The notes beneath the pieces are model-generated. The model had not been told where the DNA came from. It did no database searches and worked only from the letters and a program-made list of their open reading frames with translations. This document shows positions 1 through 8,004 of a stretch of 64,000 nucleotides of DNA, piece by piece (position 1 is the first letter of the stretch; each line of letters opens with the position of its first letter). The translations under genes and the position numbers were made by a program. Source of the DNA: Alloacidobacterium sp035547425 (GTDB taxonomy: Bacteria > Acidobacteriota > Terriglobia > Terriglobales > Acidobacteriaceae); assembly GCA_035547425.1 (NCBI GenBank), contig DASZUU010000034.1, forward strand, positions 1 to 64,000. Direction: 5' to 3'.

Positions 1-841
1 TGTACTCATTCGAGGCGTAGTCCTGAGCATATTGATTGAGCGCCTGGGCTGTGCCACCTGTTACCACCCCGCCAGCCGCTGCCGCTGAACGCTGCAGGGC
101 ATCCGTGCCAAGTTGCAGGCGTGCCTGATATCCAGGGTCATTCTGTTCCATCTCCGCTGCTGTCGGAGCCGTGAACGTCCCTGAATATGGAGTCATCAGC
201 GAACCATAGCCGCCCTGGATTCCAGTACTCGGCGTGCTGCCAGCGAGGGTTAAGCCGCCGCTTCCCGAACGTGCGCCACTTGCAGGAACTGCCTGAGCAG
301 AACCATAGGCCCCGCCATTTCGCGTGCCGCTGCTAAAACCTGAAGAGCCAGAGGGCTGAATGGTTGTGCCGCCATTTGCTTGTATAGTTCCGGGCAATGA
401 TGCCAGAGTGGATACAGGGCGCGCGCCCGAAGTGGCTCCATATGCCTGCTGTGGAGGCATCCCGCCATTTGCCTGTGTAATGCCTGATCCTACCGAAGGA
501 TTTGTTGCCGAGAGGGAAGGCGTGGAAGTGGTCGGATTAGTTGAATAGCTGGCAGGCGGCGTTATGCCCATCAGATAATCAAGGTTGGATAAAGCTCCAG
601 TTCCCGATTGCAGCCATGGTTGCTCGTTCTGCTGCTCCTGATTCCATTGCTGCTCTTGGAAATTGAGTGCATTCTGGGAAGCTTGATATTGAAGTTGCGC
701 GGCATAGTTAGCGGCGTTCGATTGCTGAGAGGCCGCATTGCCTACAGCATTCGCTGAGAGGGCAGCCCCGCCAATCGCACCAGCTCCAGCAACGCCGCCC
801 GCAATCAAAGCTGCCGTTCCTGCTGATATTGCACCTGACAT
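1..841 (-). CDS. Phage DNA-ejection/virion protein-like, 3' end outside window
   Basis: This open frame starts at an ATG at 841 and runs through the left edge without a stop, giving about 280 visible codons. A GGGA-type ribosome site lies about 8 nt upstream of the ATG. The protein starts with a Gly/Ala-rich hydrophobic stretch (residues 3-35), followed by a Gln/Asn-rich segment containing YQASQNALNFQEQQWNQEQ and then QPWLQSGTGALSNL. This pattern is typical of podovirus DNA-transfer or ejection proteins. The rest is Gly/Ser/Pro-rich and low in complexity. It is the last visible gene of the prophage late operon, downstream of the cupin-like gene. The function is inferred from composition and context; a tail or internal virion protein is an alternative. 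Confidence 0.6.
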   Translation of the reverse strand, partial: MSGAISAGTAALIAGGVAGAGAIGGAALSANAVGNAASQQSNAANYAAQLQYQASQNALNFQEQQWNQEQQNEQPWLQSGTGALSNLDYLMGITPPASYSTNPTTSTPSLSATNPSVGSGITQANGGMPPQQAYGATSGARPVSTLASLPGTIQANGGTTIQPSGSSGFSSGTRNGGAYGSAQAVPASGARSGSGGLTLAGSTPSTGIQGGYGSLMTPYSGTFTAPTAAEMEQNDPGYQARLQLGTDALQRSAAAAGGVVTGGTAQALNQYAQDYASNEY

Positions 842-978
842 ATGTATTTCCCTGTCTCCCTCTAAGAACAAAAAAGGGATAACTCCGGAAGACGGAATCC
901 GGAATACTCGTCTAGGAGCCGCTCCGATGAGCGCATAACTCTATGTTGGGAAGATGAGAGATGCGGGATTTCAGCCGC

Positions 979-1449
979 TTATTCTCCCGTTATGACTACC
1001 GTGTTGCAGTCCTGGCGCCGCGAAAGTAGTAATTCTGCTTCATCCGTAAATTCCGCTTCAGCTTCTTCTACTGTTTTGGCCTTTGTCGGAAAGAGCATTG
1101 TTATAATCAGCGGCCCTCTTGAAACAAATATCTGTTTACGATTGGCAGTTGCTGGCAGCACCTGATATCCATCGATATCTGCCCAATCGTGCCCTATGAG
1201 CACTCGGCCAGAACCAACTGTAATCACTAACGTAGCCCTCTTGATAAGTGCGCCTATCAGCCATGTATTCGGAGGCATCGTGATTGTCCGTGCATACATT
1301 CCAGCATGAATGACGTGCTCCGTATGGATAGCCAGTGGCTCATGCTTGAGCGCTCTTTCCTGTATGGCATAGAGTTTTTCCAGGATGTCGGGCGCAGTCG
1401 AAGAGAGCGCCTTAGTTAGAGCGATCGGCAGTAGACCGTGTTCGTGCAT
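979..1449 (-). CDS. Cupin-like small phage protein
   Basis: The product is about 156 aa if translation starts at the ATG at 1449; a longer frame back to 1521 is possible but overlaps the GNAT gene heavily. The core HAGMYARTITMPPNTWLIGAL, then GSGRVLIG and ISRGPLII-like strands, look like a short double-stranded beta-helix, as in the small cupin-like proteins often found in podovirus late operons. Metal-ligand histidines are not obvious, so enzymatic activity is doubtful. The start overlaps the end of the GNAT gene by 34 nt, which suggests co-translation. The biological role is unknown. A structural or decoration role in the virion is an inference from position only. Confidence 0.55.
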   Translation of the reverse strand: MHEHGLLPIALTKALSSTAPDILEKLYAIQERALKHEPLAIHTEHVIHAGMYARTITMPPNTWLIGALIKRATLVITVGSGRVLIGHDWADIDGYQVLPATANRKQIFVSRGPLIITMLFPTKAKTVEEAEAEFTDEAELLLSRRQDCNTVVITGE

Positions 1450-1928
1450 ACATATTTCTTCCGAGACAGAAGTCTCTCCAGTTTGCCGCCTGCCGGCGCT
1501 GAGTAGAGGATCGCCACACATCCAGCTTCTTTCGCGGACTGCTCAATGTGCTCGATCAACTTTTGTCCAAGTCCACCTGAACGCTTTTTAGCCTTCACAA
1601 ACAGGCTTTCCAGCGTGGCCGTTTTCTTGTCATAGTGAGGCAGGATTGTAGTAAAGACGGTAGCAAAACCCACAAGTTTTTCATCCGAGAATACGCCGAA
1701 GCATTTCAGCATTCCCGTATTCTCCATGGCCTCATATATTGCAGGCTGAGGATGTATTTCACCGATCAGTGGAATGGAGCACTCGGCAGCATACTCGGCA
1801 AAGAGCTCTGGTGCCTCTGAAGATTGGAAAATGTCAATGACGCTGACTTGTTCTATCCGATCTGCTGTGCGACCGTCGCACACGTCTCGTCTTCCTTCGC
1901 GGTAGCTTTGCCAGTCTGCAGCACTCAT
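1416..1928 (-). CDS. GNAT-family N-acetyltransferase in the phage late operon
   Basis: The 170-aa product has the Gcn5-type fold. A beta strand with KLVGFATVFTTI is followed by the acetyl-CoA loop KKRSGGLGQKLIEHIEQ (the R/Q-x-x-G-x-G/A motif) and the late strand GCVAILYSAP. The substrate cannot be deduced. Its ATG overlaps the stop of the scaffold-like gene by 4 nt (ATGA), so it is probably translationally coupled. GNAT genes inside phage structural operons are known but unevenly distributed. They may modify virion or host proteins. The family call is firm; the role is open. Confidence 0.75.
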   Translation of the reverse strand: MSAADWQSYREGRRDVCDGRTADRIEQVSVIDIFQSSEAPELFAEYAAECSIPLIGEIHPQPAIYEAMENTGMLKCFGVFSDEKLVGFATVFTTILPHYDKKTATLESLFVKAKKRSGGLGQKLIEHIEQSAKEAGCVAILYSAPAGGKLERLLSRKKYVCTNTVYCRSL

Positions 1929-3088
1929 GCTTTGCCTCTGCGCTTAAGATCGGCATTGCGTTTCCGCATCCATTCCTCTGAAGAAAGGCTTTCGTCGCTC
2001 ACGTCAAAGGCCTTTGAACTTCCTCCACCGACAGGTGAAGGAGGTTTTGGGGCACTTGTTTTCTTTGGCTCTTGATAGGCAGTATTTTCGCGAGCAATCC
2101 TATGGCTGATATTCATCAATGCGCGCCATGCATCTTCATTGCTCATATGCGCCAGTGCGCGTGTTTCCTGATGGTTTTTCACGAGGTAATAAGACACATC
2201 GGCACTATTCGGCAGAGTTTTGATAAACGCTGCCTGTTGTGCCGTCACATCAACACCGGCGCGCACTGCTGCAATCGCAGATGCCTCCCAATCTGGATAT
2301 TTTTCTCGTGCTTCCGTTAAGCGTTGTATATGCTCCTGTTCGTCTCTCTCTGCCGCCACAAGCGCGGCTATATCAGAGCGCGTGAGTTGTACTTGCTGCC
2401 CAGTAGCGTCCAGAATATGACCGATAGGGATTTCTTGAGTCTTTGAAACGTGATTGTTTTGGATGCCTGCATGATAAGCATTCTGATGAAGCGCAACTTC
2501 CTGCAGTTTCGCTTGCTTCTGCTGGATAAGGGCTTGAATCTCGCCGTCAAGGCTCTCCGTGTTACCTTCTCGAGCCAAGCGCCACTTATCCTCTGGAAGC
2601 TTATCCCAACGTTCGTCGGAAGGATCAAGGCGCAGCTCATTCAATATCTGAAGCTCAACTATCCGCTCGTCAAGAGACTCGGCCTCCTGATAGGCCTTTT
2701 TCATGGCTTTCCGGATATGTCTGGCTTCCGAAGTATCGTTCCACAATTCCTCTTCATCTAATTCGCGCTGCTTTTTCTGCTCTTTGTTCAGTTTTTCCAG
2801 TTCGGATTCTGTGTCAGCCCGCTTGTCAAGTGCCTCACGAATTTTGTCTCCGTCCTGTTTGGCAAGTTCTTCCCGCTCAGAAACGCTCAGTGACTCAATA
2901 TGCTTTTTATAAACTTCGAACTCAAGTCCAAGCGCCTGTTTCAGCGTTCTGTCAGCTTCAATACTGCGCTCGCGTTCTCCAGCCCATTGGGTGGCTTCCT
3001 GTTCTTCCGGCGTGGTGTTGTGACTGGCGTACCAATCCTGTGTACGTTCCGGAGTGGCTTCAATTGGCGCACTGTTCTGATCTTCCAT
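1925..3088 (-). CDS. Coiled-coil scaffold-like phage protein
   Basis: The 387-aa protein is acidic and strongly alpha-helical. Long charged heptad-like stretches at about residues 40-200 are rich in E, K, Q and R. The C-terminal tail has a Pro/Gly linker (KPPSPVGGGSS) followed by a short basic helix (EEWMRKRNADLKRRGK). Acidic helical body, flexible linker and basic C-terminal helix is the layout of P22-like capsid scaffolding proteins. Portal and major capsid genes are not in view, so this is not confirmed by order. The start at 3088 overlaps the small 85-codon frame upstream. A minor virion protein is the alternative. Confidence 0.45.
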   Translation of the reverse strand: MEDQNSAPIEATPERTQDWYASHNTTPEEQEATQWAGERERSIEADRTLKQALGLEFEVYKKHIESLSVSEREELAKQDGDKIREALDKRADTESELEKLNKEQKKQRELDEEELWNDTSEARHIRKAMKKAYQEAESLDERIVELQILNELRLDPSDERWDKLPEDKWRLAREGNTESLDGEIQALIQQKQAKLQEVALHQNAYHAGIQNNHVSKTQEIPIGHILDATGQQVQLTRSDIAALVAAERDEQEHIQRLTEAREKYPDWEASAIAAVRAGVDVTAQQAAFIKTLPNSADVSYYLVKNHQETRALAHMSNEDAWRALMNISHRIARENTAYQEPKKTSAPKPPSPVGGGSSKAFDVSDESLSSEEWMRKRNADLKRRGKA

Positions 3089-3281
3089 TAGACTCCTTCG
3101 CTGCTTCCAGCAAGCGATTTACATGGTTCTTTGGGATATAAGGTAAGAAGCTGATATACACCCGCTTCAAATAATCAATCTGCTCGATAAACGCTTGCCG
3201 TTCGATCCGCTGGTTATTGATAAGCTGCTTTATTCGTTGTTCAGCGTTGCGTTTTCCGCGATAGCACGTCACTGCATCCAT
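3060..3281 (-). CDS. Small helical phage protein, unknown
   Basis: I chose the ATG at 3281, giving about 73 aa; an upstream start at 3317 would overlap terL by 49 nt. The protein is basic and helical (residues 1-45 rich in R, K, Q and I). It has no recognisable domain. It overlaps the end of terL by 13 nt and the start of the scaffold-like gene by 29 nt, so it is embedded in a tight string of phage genes. That supports a real but unknown gene. I could not assign a function. Confidence 0.5.
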   Translation of the reverse strand: MDAVTCYRGKRNAEQRIKQLINNQRIERQAFIEQIDYLKRVYISFLPYIPKNHVNRLLEAAKESNGRSEQCAN

Positions 3282-4699
3282 GATTCCCCCATATTGCTGT
3301 TCCAATTGCTGCGCCAAAGCTCAATCTCCCGACTCTTTTCTGCTAAATATGCGGGCTCCTGGGTCATCACGGATGCTCCGGACATGACCACATACCGCAT
3401 CGCATCCATTAAGTGATCGTTCGACTTCACAACATCTCCCGAGTCATTCCGCTGGTAAAGTCGGAACTCTGAAAGCCAGTTCTGCAGACCTTTAAAGGCT
3501 TTCAATTTGCCTGTTGTCAGCATCGACCATACTTTGTACAAGCCCGCCTCTACCGCGTTGTCAGCTTCAGCAAGAATCAATCCCTGCCTGCGATATTCGG
3601 TAATCAACGATCTGCCGTCGATCTGGCTGCGTCCCCGTGAAGCGGGATCAATAACGCCTGGAATCCATGGACCTACAGATTTAATGGCCGCTACATGCAC
3701 TTCCGGTTCTGCTTTTCCGCGATAGTGTTCGTGGTACAGATAGTGCGTTCCTGTGTCGCGGTCGACTGCCATCCAGATAGCTGCGGTCCGGTTCCATCCA
3801 ACATCCAGGCCGTAAGCCCTTGGATAGTGCTTTGGAAGCTCAAAGGGATCAATCAGGACGTCTTTCTCGTCGACCGGATAAATCGCTCCGGCGCCAAGCA
3901 CAGGAATTCCCTTACTTCTAGCTTCACGTTGGTATTCGGGAATTGATGCCAGCAATTCCGCCTTGGCCTGCTCTGAAAGGTGCGGTACTTCGTCCCACTC
4001 GATCTGCACTACATAGCGCTTTGCTTCTTTCTGAGGCGTTAAGAAGTCGCGGCATATCTCGCTCATACCGAGCATCGGCGTAAATGTCGCCATTACTACT
4101 CCGTCACAATCCATCGTGCGCAATAACGACTCAACGTAGACGTCCTTTGGCGGCTCTTCATCTAGCCAGATAACATGCCGCGAAGTGCCTTGGAAGACTT
4201 CGCGGCCGCCATCGTAAGATTTAAAGCCCAATTCGCTGACGCTTCCAGAGACGTGCTTAACAAAGACACTCTCCACCGCGTCAGCTATGCCGACTTTAGT
4301 CGAATGCCGCACAATCGTATCTGATGGCAATAGACCCGTCCCAAACTCGCCTATACGACCCATTAGTATGGCCTGCAGAATGTCACGACTCTGCCTGTTC
4401 GTGTCCGTTGCGCACCATGCGTTGACAGCGTGATCAAACCGTTTACCCTTCCACCAATCTGGATACAGGCCAGTCAAGTGCAGCGCCATCTCATAACCGC
4501 CGATACCGTAGCTCTTGCCCGTGCGGTTGCCAGCAATCACGGCGCGCTCACGATACTCCTTGCCAGCCTCAAAGAAGGCTAGATGCTTGGAGTACAATTC
4601 ACGCCGCAATGGGCCATTGTCTAGATAAAGCTGTGCAAGCCGACTATTCCGTTGCCGATTTAGCTCCTGCTGAAGGAGCTGAAGCAATTTTTCGCTCAA
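3269..4699 (-). CDS. terL: Phage terminase large subunit (TerL)
   Basis: The 476-aa protein is the DNA-packaging motor and nuclease. It has a Walker A GNRTGKS at residues 57-63 and a Walker B VIWLDEE at 176-182 with the catalytic Glu. The coupling segment MATFTPMLG lies near 203-211, and an RNase-H-like nuclease domain starts at AYGLDVGW (Asp 299). Length and layout match full-size TerL. The start is a TTG whose first bases overlap the TGA of the upstream small gene (TTGA, 4 nt), a translational-coupling arrangement. With the DUF5681 gene it forms the packaging module. No damage is visible, so the packaging enzyme may still be functional. Confidence 0.93.
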   Translation of the reverse strand: MSEKLLQLLQQELNRQRNSRLAQLYLDNGPLRRELYSKHLAFFEAGKEYRERAVIAGNRTGKSYGIGGYEMALHLTGLYPDWWKGKRFDHAVNAWCATDTNRQSRDILQAILMGRIGEFGTGLLPSDTIVRHSTKVGIADAVESVFVKHVSGSVSELGFKSYDGGREVFQGTSRHVIWLDEEPPKDVYVESLLRTMDCDGVVMATFTPMLGMSEICRDFLTPQKEAKRYVVQIEWDEVPHLSEQAKAELLASIPEYQREARSKGIPVLGAGAIYPVDEKDVLIDPFELPKHYPRAYGLDVGWNRTAAIWMAVDRDTGTHYLYHEHYRGKAEPEVHVAAIKSVGPWIPGVIDPASRGRSQIDGRSLITEYRRQGLILAEADNAVEAGLYKVWSMLTTGKLKAFKGLQNWLSEFRLYQRNDSGDVVKSNDHLMDAMRYVVMSGASVMTQEPAYLAEKSREIELWRSNWNSNMGESWMQ

Positions 4700-5052
4700 T
4701 TGACTACCTCCGAGATGGGATTGATTGCCTCTTCAACAAGCCCGCGCAGCTCCGGTGACCGCAACAATTGAATAAGTTGCTTACGACTCTCATTTGCAGA
4801 CACGTTGCCATTAGGCTGCACCTTAGCCAACTCCTCTGCAGTCTTAACTCGACCTTCGAGGCGATCCAAGAGCAGCTTGGCGGCCTGCACATTTCCCGCC
4901 AATGTTAGCTCTGTGAGTTTCTCTGCAATCTGCTTTGCCACCTTTCCACCGCCCGCCTTAGCGATCTTTTCCAGTTCTTTAGAAATATGCGATTTGCTTC
5001 CAGGCTTGCGACCTGCCGGATTACCCGATACGCCCTTCTGAAACTTCGCCAT
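4696..5052 (-). CDS. DUF5681-type protein, candidate terminase small subunit
   Basis: The product is 118 aa from the ATG at 5052, which is preceded by GGGAG at a good distance; the longer frame to 5181 lacks such support. The N-terminus KGVSGNPAGRKPGSK is the DUF5681 hallmark seen in phage genes upstream of terL. The rest is helical and charged, suited to DNA binding or oligomerisation. The 3' end overlaps terL by 4 nt. Position and size support a small-terminase role, but DUF5681 proteins have no proven function, so that role is inference. Confidence 0.65.
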   Translation of the reverse strand: MAKFQKGVSGNPAGRKPGSKSHISKELEKIAKAGGGKVAKQIAEKLTELTLAGNVQAAKLLLDRLEGRVKTAEELAKVQPNGNVSANESRKQLIQLLRSPELRGLVEEAINPISEVVN

Positions 5053-5065
5053 GAAAATCTCCCAT

Positions 5066-5287
5066 TTACCAGGTAATCTCCGTACCCGTTCCGGTATCTG
5101 CTGTGCCGCCGATCTCAATACGACCGTTGTAGGTCTTAATGAAGCATGTGCTTGCATCAGAAAAGACCAATTCAATGACAAAAGTTGAACCTGGCCTAGC
5201 TACGTTTGCAGAGGCTATCGTTTTGGTCGGAATGAGGCTCGAAATATTGATTACGCGTGCTTCTGGTGGAAGTTGTGATTCGTTCAT
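5066..5287 (-). CDS. Small phage beta-rich protein, unknown
   Basis: The product is about 73 aa from the ATG at 5287, 11 nt after an AAAGGA site; the in-frame TTG at 5296 sits too close to that site. The sequence alternates hydrophobic and polar residues, suggesting a small beta-sheet protein, and ends in a Gly/Thr run (GGTADTGTGTEITW). It lies 13 bp upstream of the candidate small terminase gene on the same strand. It appears to be the first gene of the packaging and morphogenesis string. No domain is recognised. Confidence 0.55.
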   Translation of the reverse strand: MNESQLPPEARVINISSLIPTKTIASANVARPGSTFVIELVFSDASTCFIKTYNGRIEIGGTADTGTGTEITW

Positions 5288-5698
5288 AATTGGCAAATTC
5301 CTTTCTGTTTAGGCCATGCAAAACGCAGAAGAGCGCCCTGCTAGGCAGTGGTGATCTTCGATCTGCCAAATAGGCAAATCGCGCCTTATTCCCGCCAATT
5401 TAGGACATTAACGGGACATCATCGTTGCTAAATTGCTGATATTAGAGGACTAATGATTGCACTGAGGTCACATGAACCTCTACGCATTAAGTCTTCCCTT
5501 AGCCAAAGATGCCGCTTCTGAGCACATATCTCAGCGGAGGCACTTCACTCTTTTTGGGAATCGCTTTACTCTTTTGCACCATTCGGGGGTTCTGTTTCGT
5601 TTAAAGGGTGACACGGTAAATCTAATAAGGCATATCGACGTTCAGCTGCTTTTCGGAAACCATTGCGAGTACGTTCGACCCTTCCAACTGCCCCATTG
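5288..5698. other. Non-coding gap between replication and packaging modules
   Basis: This 410-bp stretch separates the replication-like gene from the packaging string. Minus-strand frames are broken into very short pieces (24 and 27 codons). The only longer frame, on the plus strand, has no neighbour or composition support. I see no convincing hairpin terminator. A promoter for the late operon probably lies here, but I could not pick a good -35/-10 pair. Confidence 0.4.
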
Positions 5699-6484
5699 CT
5701 AGTTACATCCATTTGCATCTTCGATGCCGACATAATACCTTCGCTTTGGTGTTGCCTTGAGGCCGTATGGGTTATTCAGGGCTTTTTCGAGATTAGTATC
5801 ATTCTCGATTAGCCAATCAAATGTAGCTGTCCATCCTCGATCGTTCTCTCCGCGTAGGTGCGGTTTTTCTGTGCAGGCAATAACAGCCCTTTTGAATTTT
5901 TCTAAAGATAAGCCTTCTTTGATTCGAGCTTTTAAATGTATTTTCCGGCCATTTGTAAGTTTCTCAACCTTTGGAAGGCTTCTACAATTGGCATTCCATA
6001 TCTCTGGAAATTCAGTGATATCTTTTTCTTTTTCTGCTTCTTTTTCTGCTTCTGCTTCTGCTTCTGTATAGGGTGACACGCGTGACTTTGTGTGACTAGG
6101 TGTGACATTTTGTGACATCTCTGACTTTTCTCGTTCACGTTGTTTTCTTTTTCGAGTGCGGTTGTTTTCCCGCCGGGATTCCTCATCTCTCATAGCTCTG
6201 TGCTTTTCATGGGTGACAACGAAGTACTGAAAAGTTCCTTCCTTGATCAGTCTTCGGCCTTCTTCGTCAGGAGTTCTACTGCTGGGATCAGGAGCACATA
6301 GATAATCAATTGCCGCCTGTACCCGTTCTGGTGTCATGCCGATGGTGAACGCTATCAACTTGGGGTTTAGCTCCACTGTGGAACTGACAGTGTGTGAAAT
6401 GATGTAACCCCAAACTGCAAATACGTCAGCACCAGCTCCGCACATAGAGCCGGTATACATTGATTGGAAGTGTTTCCCGTACAT
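5699..6484 (-). CDS. Phage replication-initiator-like protein
   Basis: The 261-aa protein begins MYGKHFQSMYTGSMCGAGAD, a start I know from phage replisome-organiser or DnaT-like proteins. Residues 1-100 look like a winged-helix domain with VELNPKLIAFTIGMTPERV and the conserved APDPSSRTPDEEGRR. A highly charged linker follows, holding Glu/Lys-Ala repeats at about 140-155. The C-terminal domain (about 165-250) with WTATFDWLIEND resembles the helicase-loader-interacting part of such proteins. The ATG follows the upstream stop directly, with GGAG 8 nt before it. It probably loads replication proteins on the phage origin. Confidence 0.65.
   Translation of the reverse strand: MYGKHFQSMYTGSMCGAGADVFAVWGYIISHTVSSTVELNPKLIAFTIGMTPERVQAAIDYLCAPDPSSRTPDEEGRRLIKEGTFQYFVVTHEKHRAMRDEESRRENNRTRKRKQREREKSEMSQNVTPSHTKSRVSPYTEAEAEAEKEAEKEKDITEFPEIWNANCRSLPKVEKLTNGRKIHLKARIKEGLSLEKFKRAVIACTEKPHLRGENDRGWTATFDWLIENDTNLEKALNNPYGLKATPKRRYYVGIEDANGCN
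6021..6068. repeat. Imperfect TTCTGC/TTTTTC microsatellite inside a phage gene
   Basis: The plus strand carries a run of TTCTGC hexamers interrupted by TTTTTC units. In the replication-like gene it encodes the Ala-Glu/Lys-Glu linker. Such a tract can gain or lose in-frame hexamers without breaking the gene. Confidence 0.7.
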
Positions 6485-6685
6485 TTAACTGACTCCAATC
6501 CGGTGTTTATTGAGCCATTCACGAAGCTCTGGAGATCCCCACTCAAAGCGCACATATCTCCCGAGACGCAAACATGGAATGCGCCTAGCCCGTGGTGTAC
6601 GCTCTCTTGTCGCAGAACGAACCCAACTCTCTGGCACACTCCAGCGTTTCGCCAATTCAGTGGCATCTATAATTTCGTAGTTCAT
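6485..6685 (-). CDS. Excisionase/HTH_17-like DNA-binding protein
   Basis: The 66-aa protein has a winged-helix MerR/Xis-like pattern: a helix-turn-helix ELAKRWSVPESWVRSAT, then the wing IPCLRLGRYVRFEW and a final helix. Proteins of this size act as recombination directionality factors or small transcription regulators in phages. AAGGA lies 8 nt before the ATG. The gene abuts the replication-like gene without a gap and follows a hairpin terminator, so it starts a separate transcript. Whether it excises this prophage or regulates transcription cannot be decided here. Confidence 0.7.
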   Translation of the reverse strand: MNYEIIDATELAKRWSVPESWVRSATRERTPRARRIPCLRLGRYVRFEWGSPELREWLNKHRIGVS

Positions 6686-6714
6686 GAGGCAATTCCTTGC
6701 GTCGGTAGTGCGGG

Positions 6715-6743
6715 CAATAAAAAACCAACCCGAAGGTTGGCTG
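6715..6743 (-). terminator. Intrinsic terminator between phage genes
   Basis: On the minus strand, an 8-bp stem (AGCCAACC pairing with GGTTGGTT) closes a TTCG loop and runs into TTTTTTATT. It lies just downstream of the small unknown gene ending at 6768. It would separate the immunity transcript from the excisionase and replication genes. Confidence 0.8.
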
Positions 6744-6767
6744 GTGCGGATGGCAATGATTTTTGAA

Positions 6768-7109
6768 TTAGCCTAAATTTTCTGCGCTGTGTAGATGCTT
6801 TGGACTGATCAACCCATGGCCGATCCATCGCTCAATTAAGGCTCGCGGCGTATGTGCTCCGAATTCAGATAACATCTCACTGTCACACGATGTCAGCGCA
6901 CATGAAGACATTGGCGACTCAGAAGGTTTAACAACGGGATGATACTTTTGCTTGAAAATTATCGTCTCGCGCCCCTTTTTCATGGTCACTGCGCGCACTA
7001 CTCGTCCTTGGCTGGCATATACTTCGTAGATTTCAATTTCATCGACGGACAGGTTCTTGATGTGCTTGCCATCAATGGCGCGCAGGACAGCTCGTTTTTT
7101 TTTAAACAT
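6768..7109 (-). CDS. Small phage protein of unknown function
   Basis: The ATG at 7109 is preferred because AAAGG lies 6 nt upstream; the ATG at 7124 has no ribosome site. The 113-aa product starts very basic (MFKKKRAVLRAIDGKHIKNL), has a beta-rich middle, and ends in a helical segment (HTPRALIERWIGHGLI) that could bind DNA or protein. No family is recognised. It sits between the Xre regulator and a strong terminator, so it probably shares the regulator's transcript and may belong to the immunity region. Confidence 0.55.
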   Translation of the reverse strand: MFKKKRAVLRAIDGKHIKNLSVDEIEIYEVYASQGRVVRAVTMKKGRETIIFKQKYHPVVKPSESPMSSCALTSCDSEMLSEFGAHTPRALIERWIGHGLISPKHLHSAENLG

Positions 7110-7174
7110 AGATTCGCCTTTCATAGTTGGGAGCCGTGGAAAACGCTGGCCGTGCGTAGAAATTGACGGGAACT

Positions 7175-7651
7175 TTATTCTGTCGATTCGAGTGCTGCCA
7201 ATTCAGCTTTAAGTTCTTTCACATATCGTTCGGCTTCCTTGATTTTGGTGCTCAGGCGTTCGCGTCGTATGCTCTTCATTAATTCGAGCCCAAACGCTGA
7301 ACGAGCAAAAGCATCACTCGATGACGGGTCGAGTGAAAGCAAATACGCCAAATTTGCGGGCGCGTCCTCTAGGCTCACTTCTTCTTTCGCGGCCTCGTAG
7401 GTGTAGAGCATCCAGGCTTTTAAAGCCCTTTGGAATTCTTTATCGTGCTCTAGCTCTGTCCAACGCTCCCTTATTTCCTTGTCGAGCAAAGTATCGAGAG
7501 TATTCAATTCGTCGGAGGTGAATTGACGATGTCCGCTCTCGAACAGGGACAATTTAGATTGACTGCAGCCGATAGCACGAGCCGCAGTCCAGCCAGAAAT
7601 CCCAACTGCTTTCCGCAAATCATGAATCACTCTGCCTAAATCTTGTTTCAT
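7175..7651 (-). CDS. Xre-family transcriptional regulator (phage repressor-like)
   Basis: The 158-aa protein has an N-terminal lambda-repressor-like helix-turn-helix at residues 5-55 (LRKAVGISGWTAARAIGCSQSKLSLFESG), then an acidic helical part and a C-terminal coiled coil (about 130-156, EAERYVKELKAELAALE) that could dimerise. No peptidase (LexA-like) domain is present. No ribosome site precedes the ATG, and the -10 box ends only about 10 nt upstream, so the mRNA is probably leaderless. A 21-bp inverted repeat lies between and over the promoter boxes, which points to autoregulation. It probably controls the downstream phage genes. Confidence 0.8.
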   Translation of the reverse strand: MKQDLGRVIHDLRKAVGISGWTAARAIGCSQSKLSLFESGHRQFTSDELNTLDTLLDKEIRERWTELEHDKEFQRALKAWMLYTYEAAKEEVSLEDAPANLAYLLSLDPSSSDAFARSAFGLELMKSIRRERLSTKIKEAERYVKELKAELAALESTE

Positions 7652-7660
7652 AATGAGACT

Positions 7661-7689
7661 ACTATATTATGACGACGTAATAATAGCAA
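7661..7689 (-). promoter_or_regulatory. Leaderless promoter and operator of the Xre gene
   Basis: Read on the minus strand, TTGCTA (7684-7689), a 17-nt spacer and TATAGT (7661-7666) form a good sigma-70 promoter for the Xre gene, whose ATG begins at 7651. The expected transcription start is only a few bases from that ATG. A perfect inverted repeat TATTAT-N9-ATAATA (7665-7685) fills the spacer and touches both boxes. It is the natural candidate for the regulator's own binding site. Confidence 0.7.
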
Positions 7690-8004
7690 GCCTTTTAAAG
7701 AGAGAATGGTTCGTGCGGGCGAATGGTTGGGCGGCAAGAGATGCAAGGCATCAACGGAAGCATGCTAAACATAAATGACTGGACAGAATGTCCATTTTTG
7801 TATGGGATCTGGGTTCGTTGGCGAGCAGCTATGCGAGCCCTGTGGAGGTGCTGGTTGGCAAAATGCCCGCCGATAGCCAGCGTTTTCCGAGGTGTCCTGA
7901 TCGGTGTCCCGAAATTGCCGAATGAGGTAATTTTCTATCGCTTTGCATGCTTCGGCAGCGCGCTAAACCATTTAAATAAAGAGGCGTAAGGTCAAAATAG
8001 ACAA
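7690..8004. other. Non-coding stretch at the prophage right end
   Basis: About 315 bp between the repressor promoter and the tRNA fragment hold no supported gene on either strand. A 20-codon frame at 7705 preceded by AGAGAG is too short to call. No integrase is present here, which is unusual for the end of an element next to its attachment site. Confidence 0.4.

Noticed and set aside
5472..5702. A 76-codon plus-strand frame in the phage intergenic region
   Set aside because: No ribosome site, wrong strand for the module and no recognisable composition.
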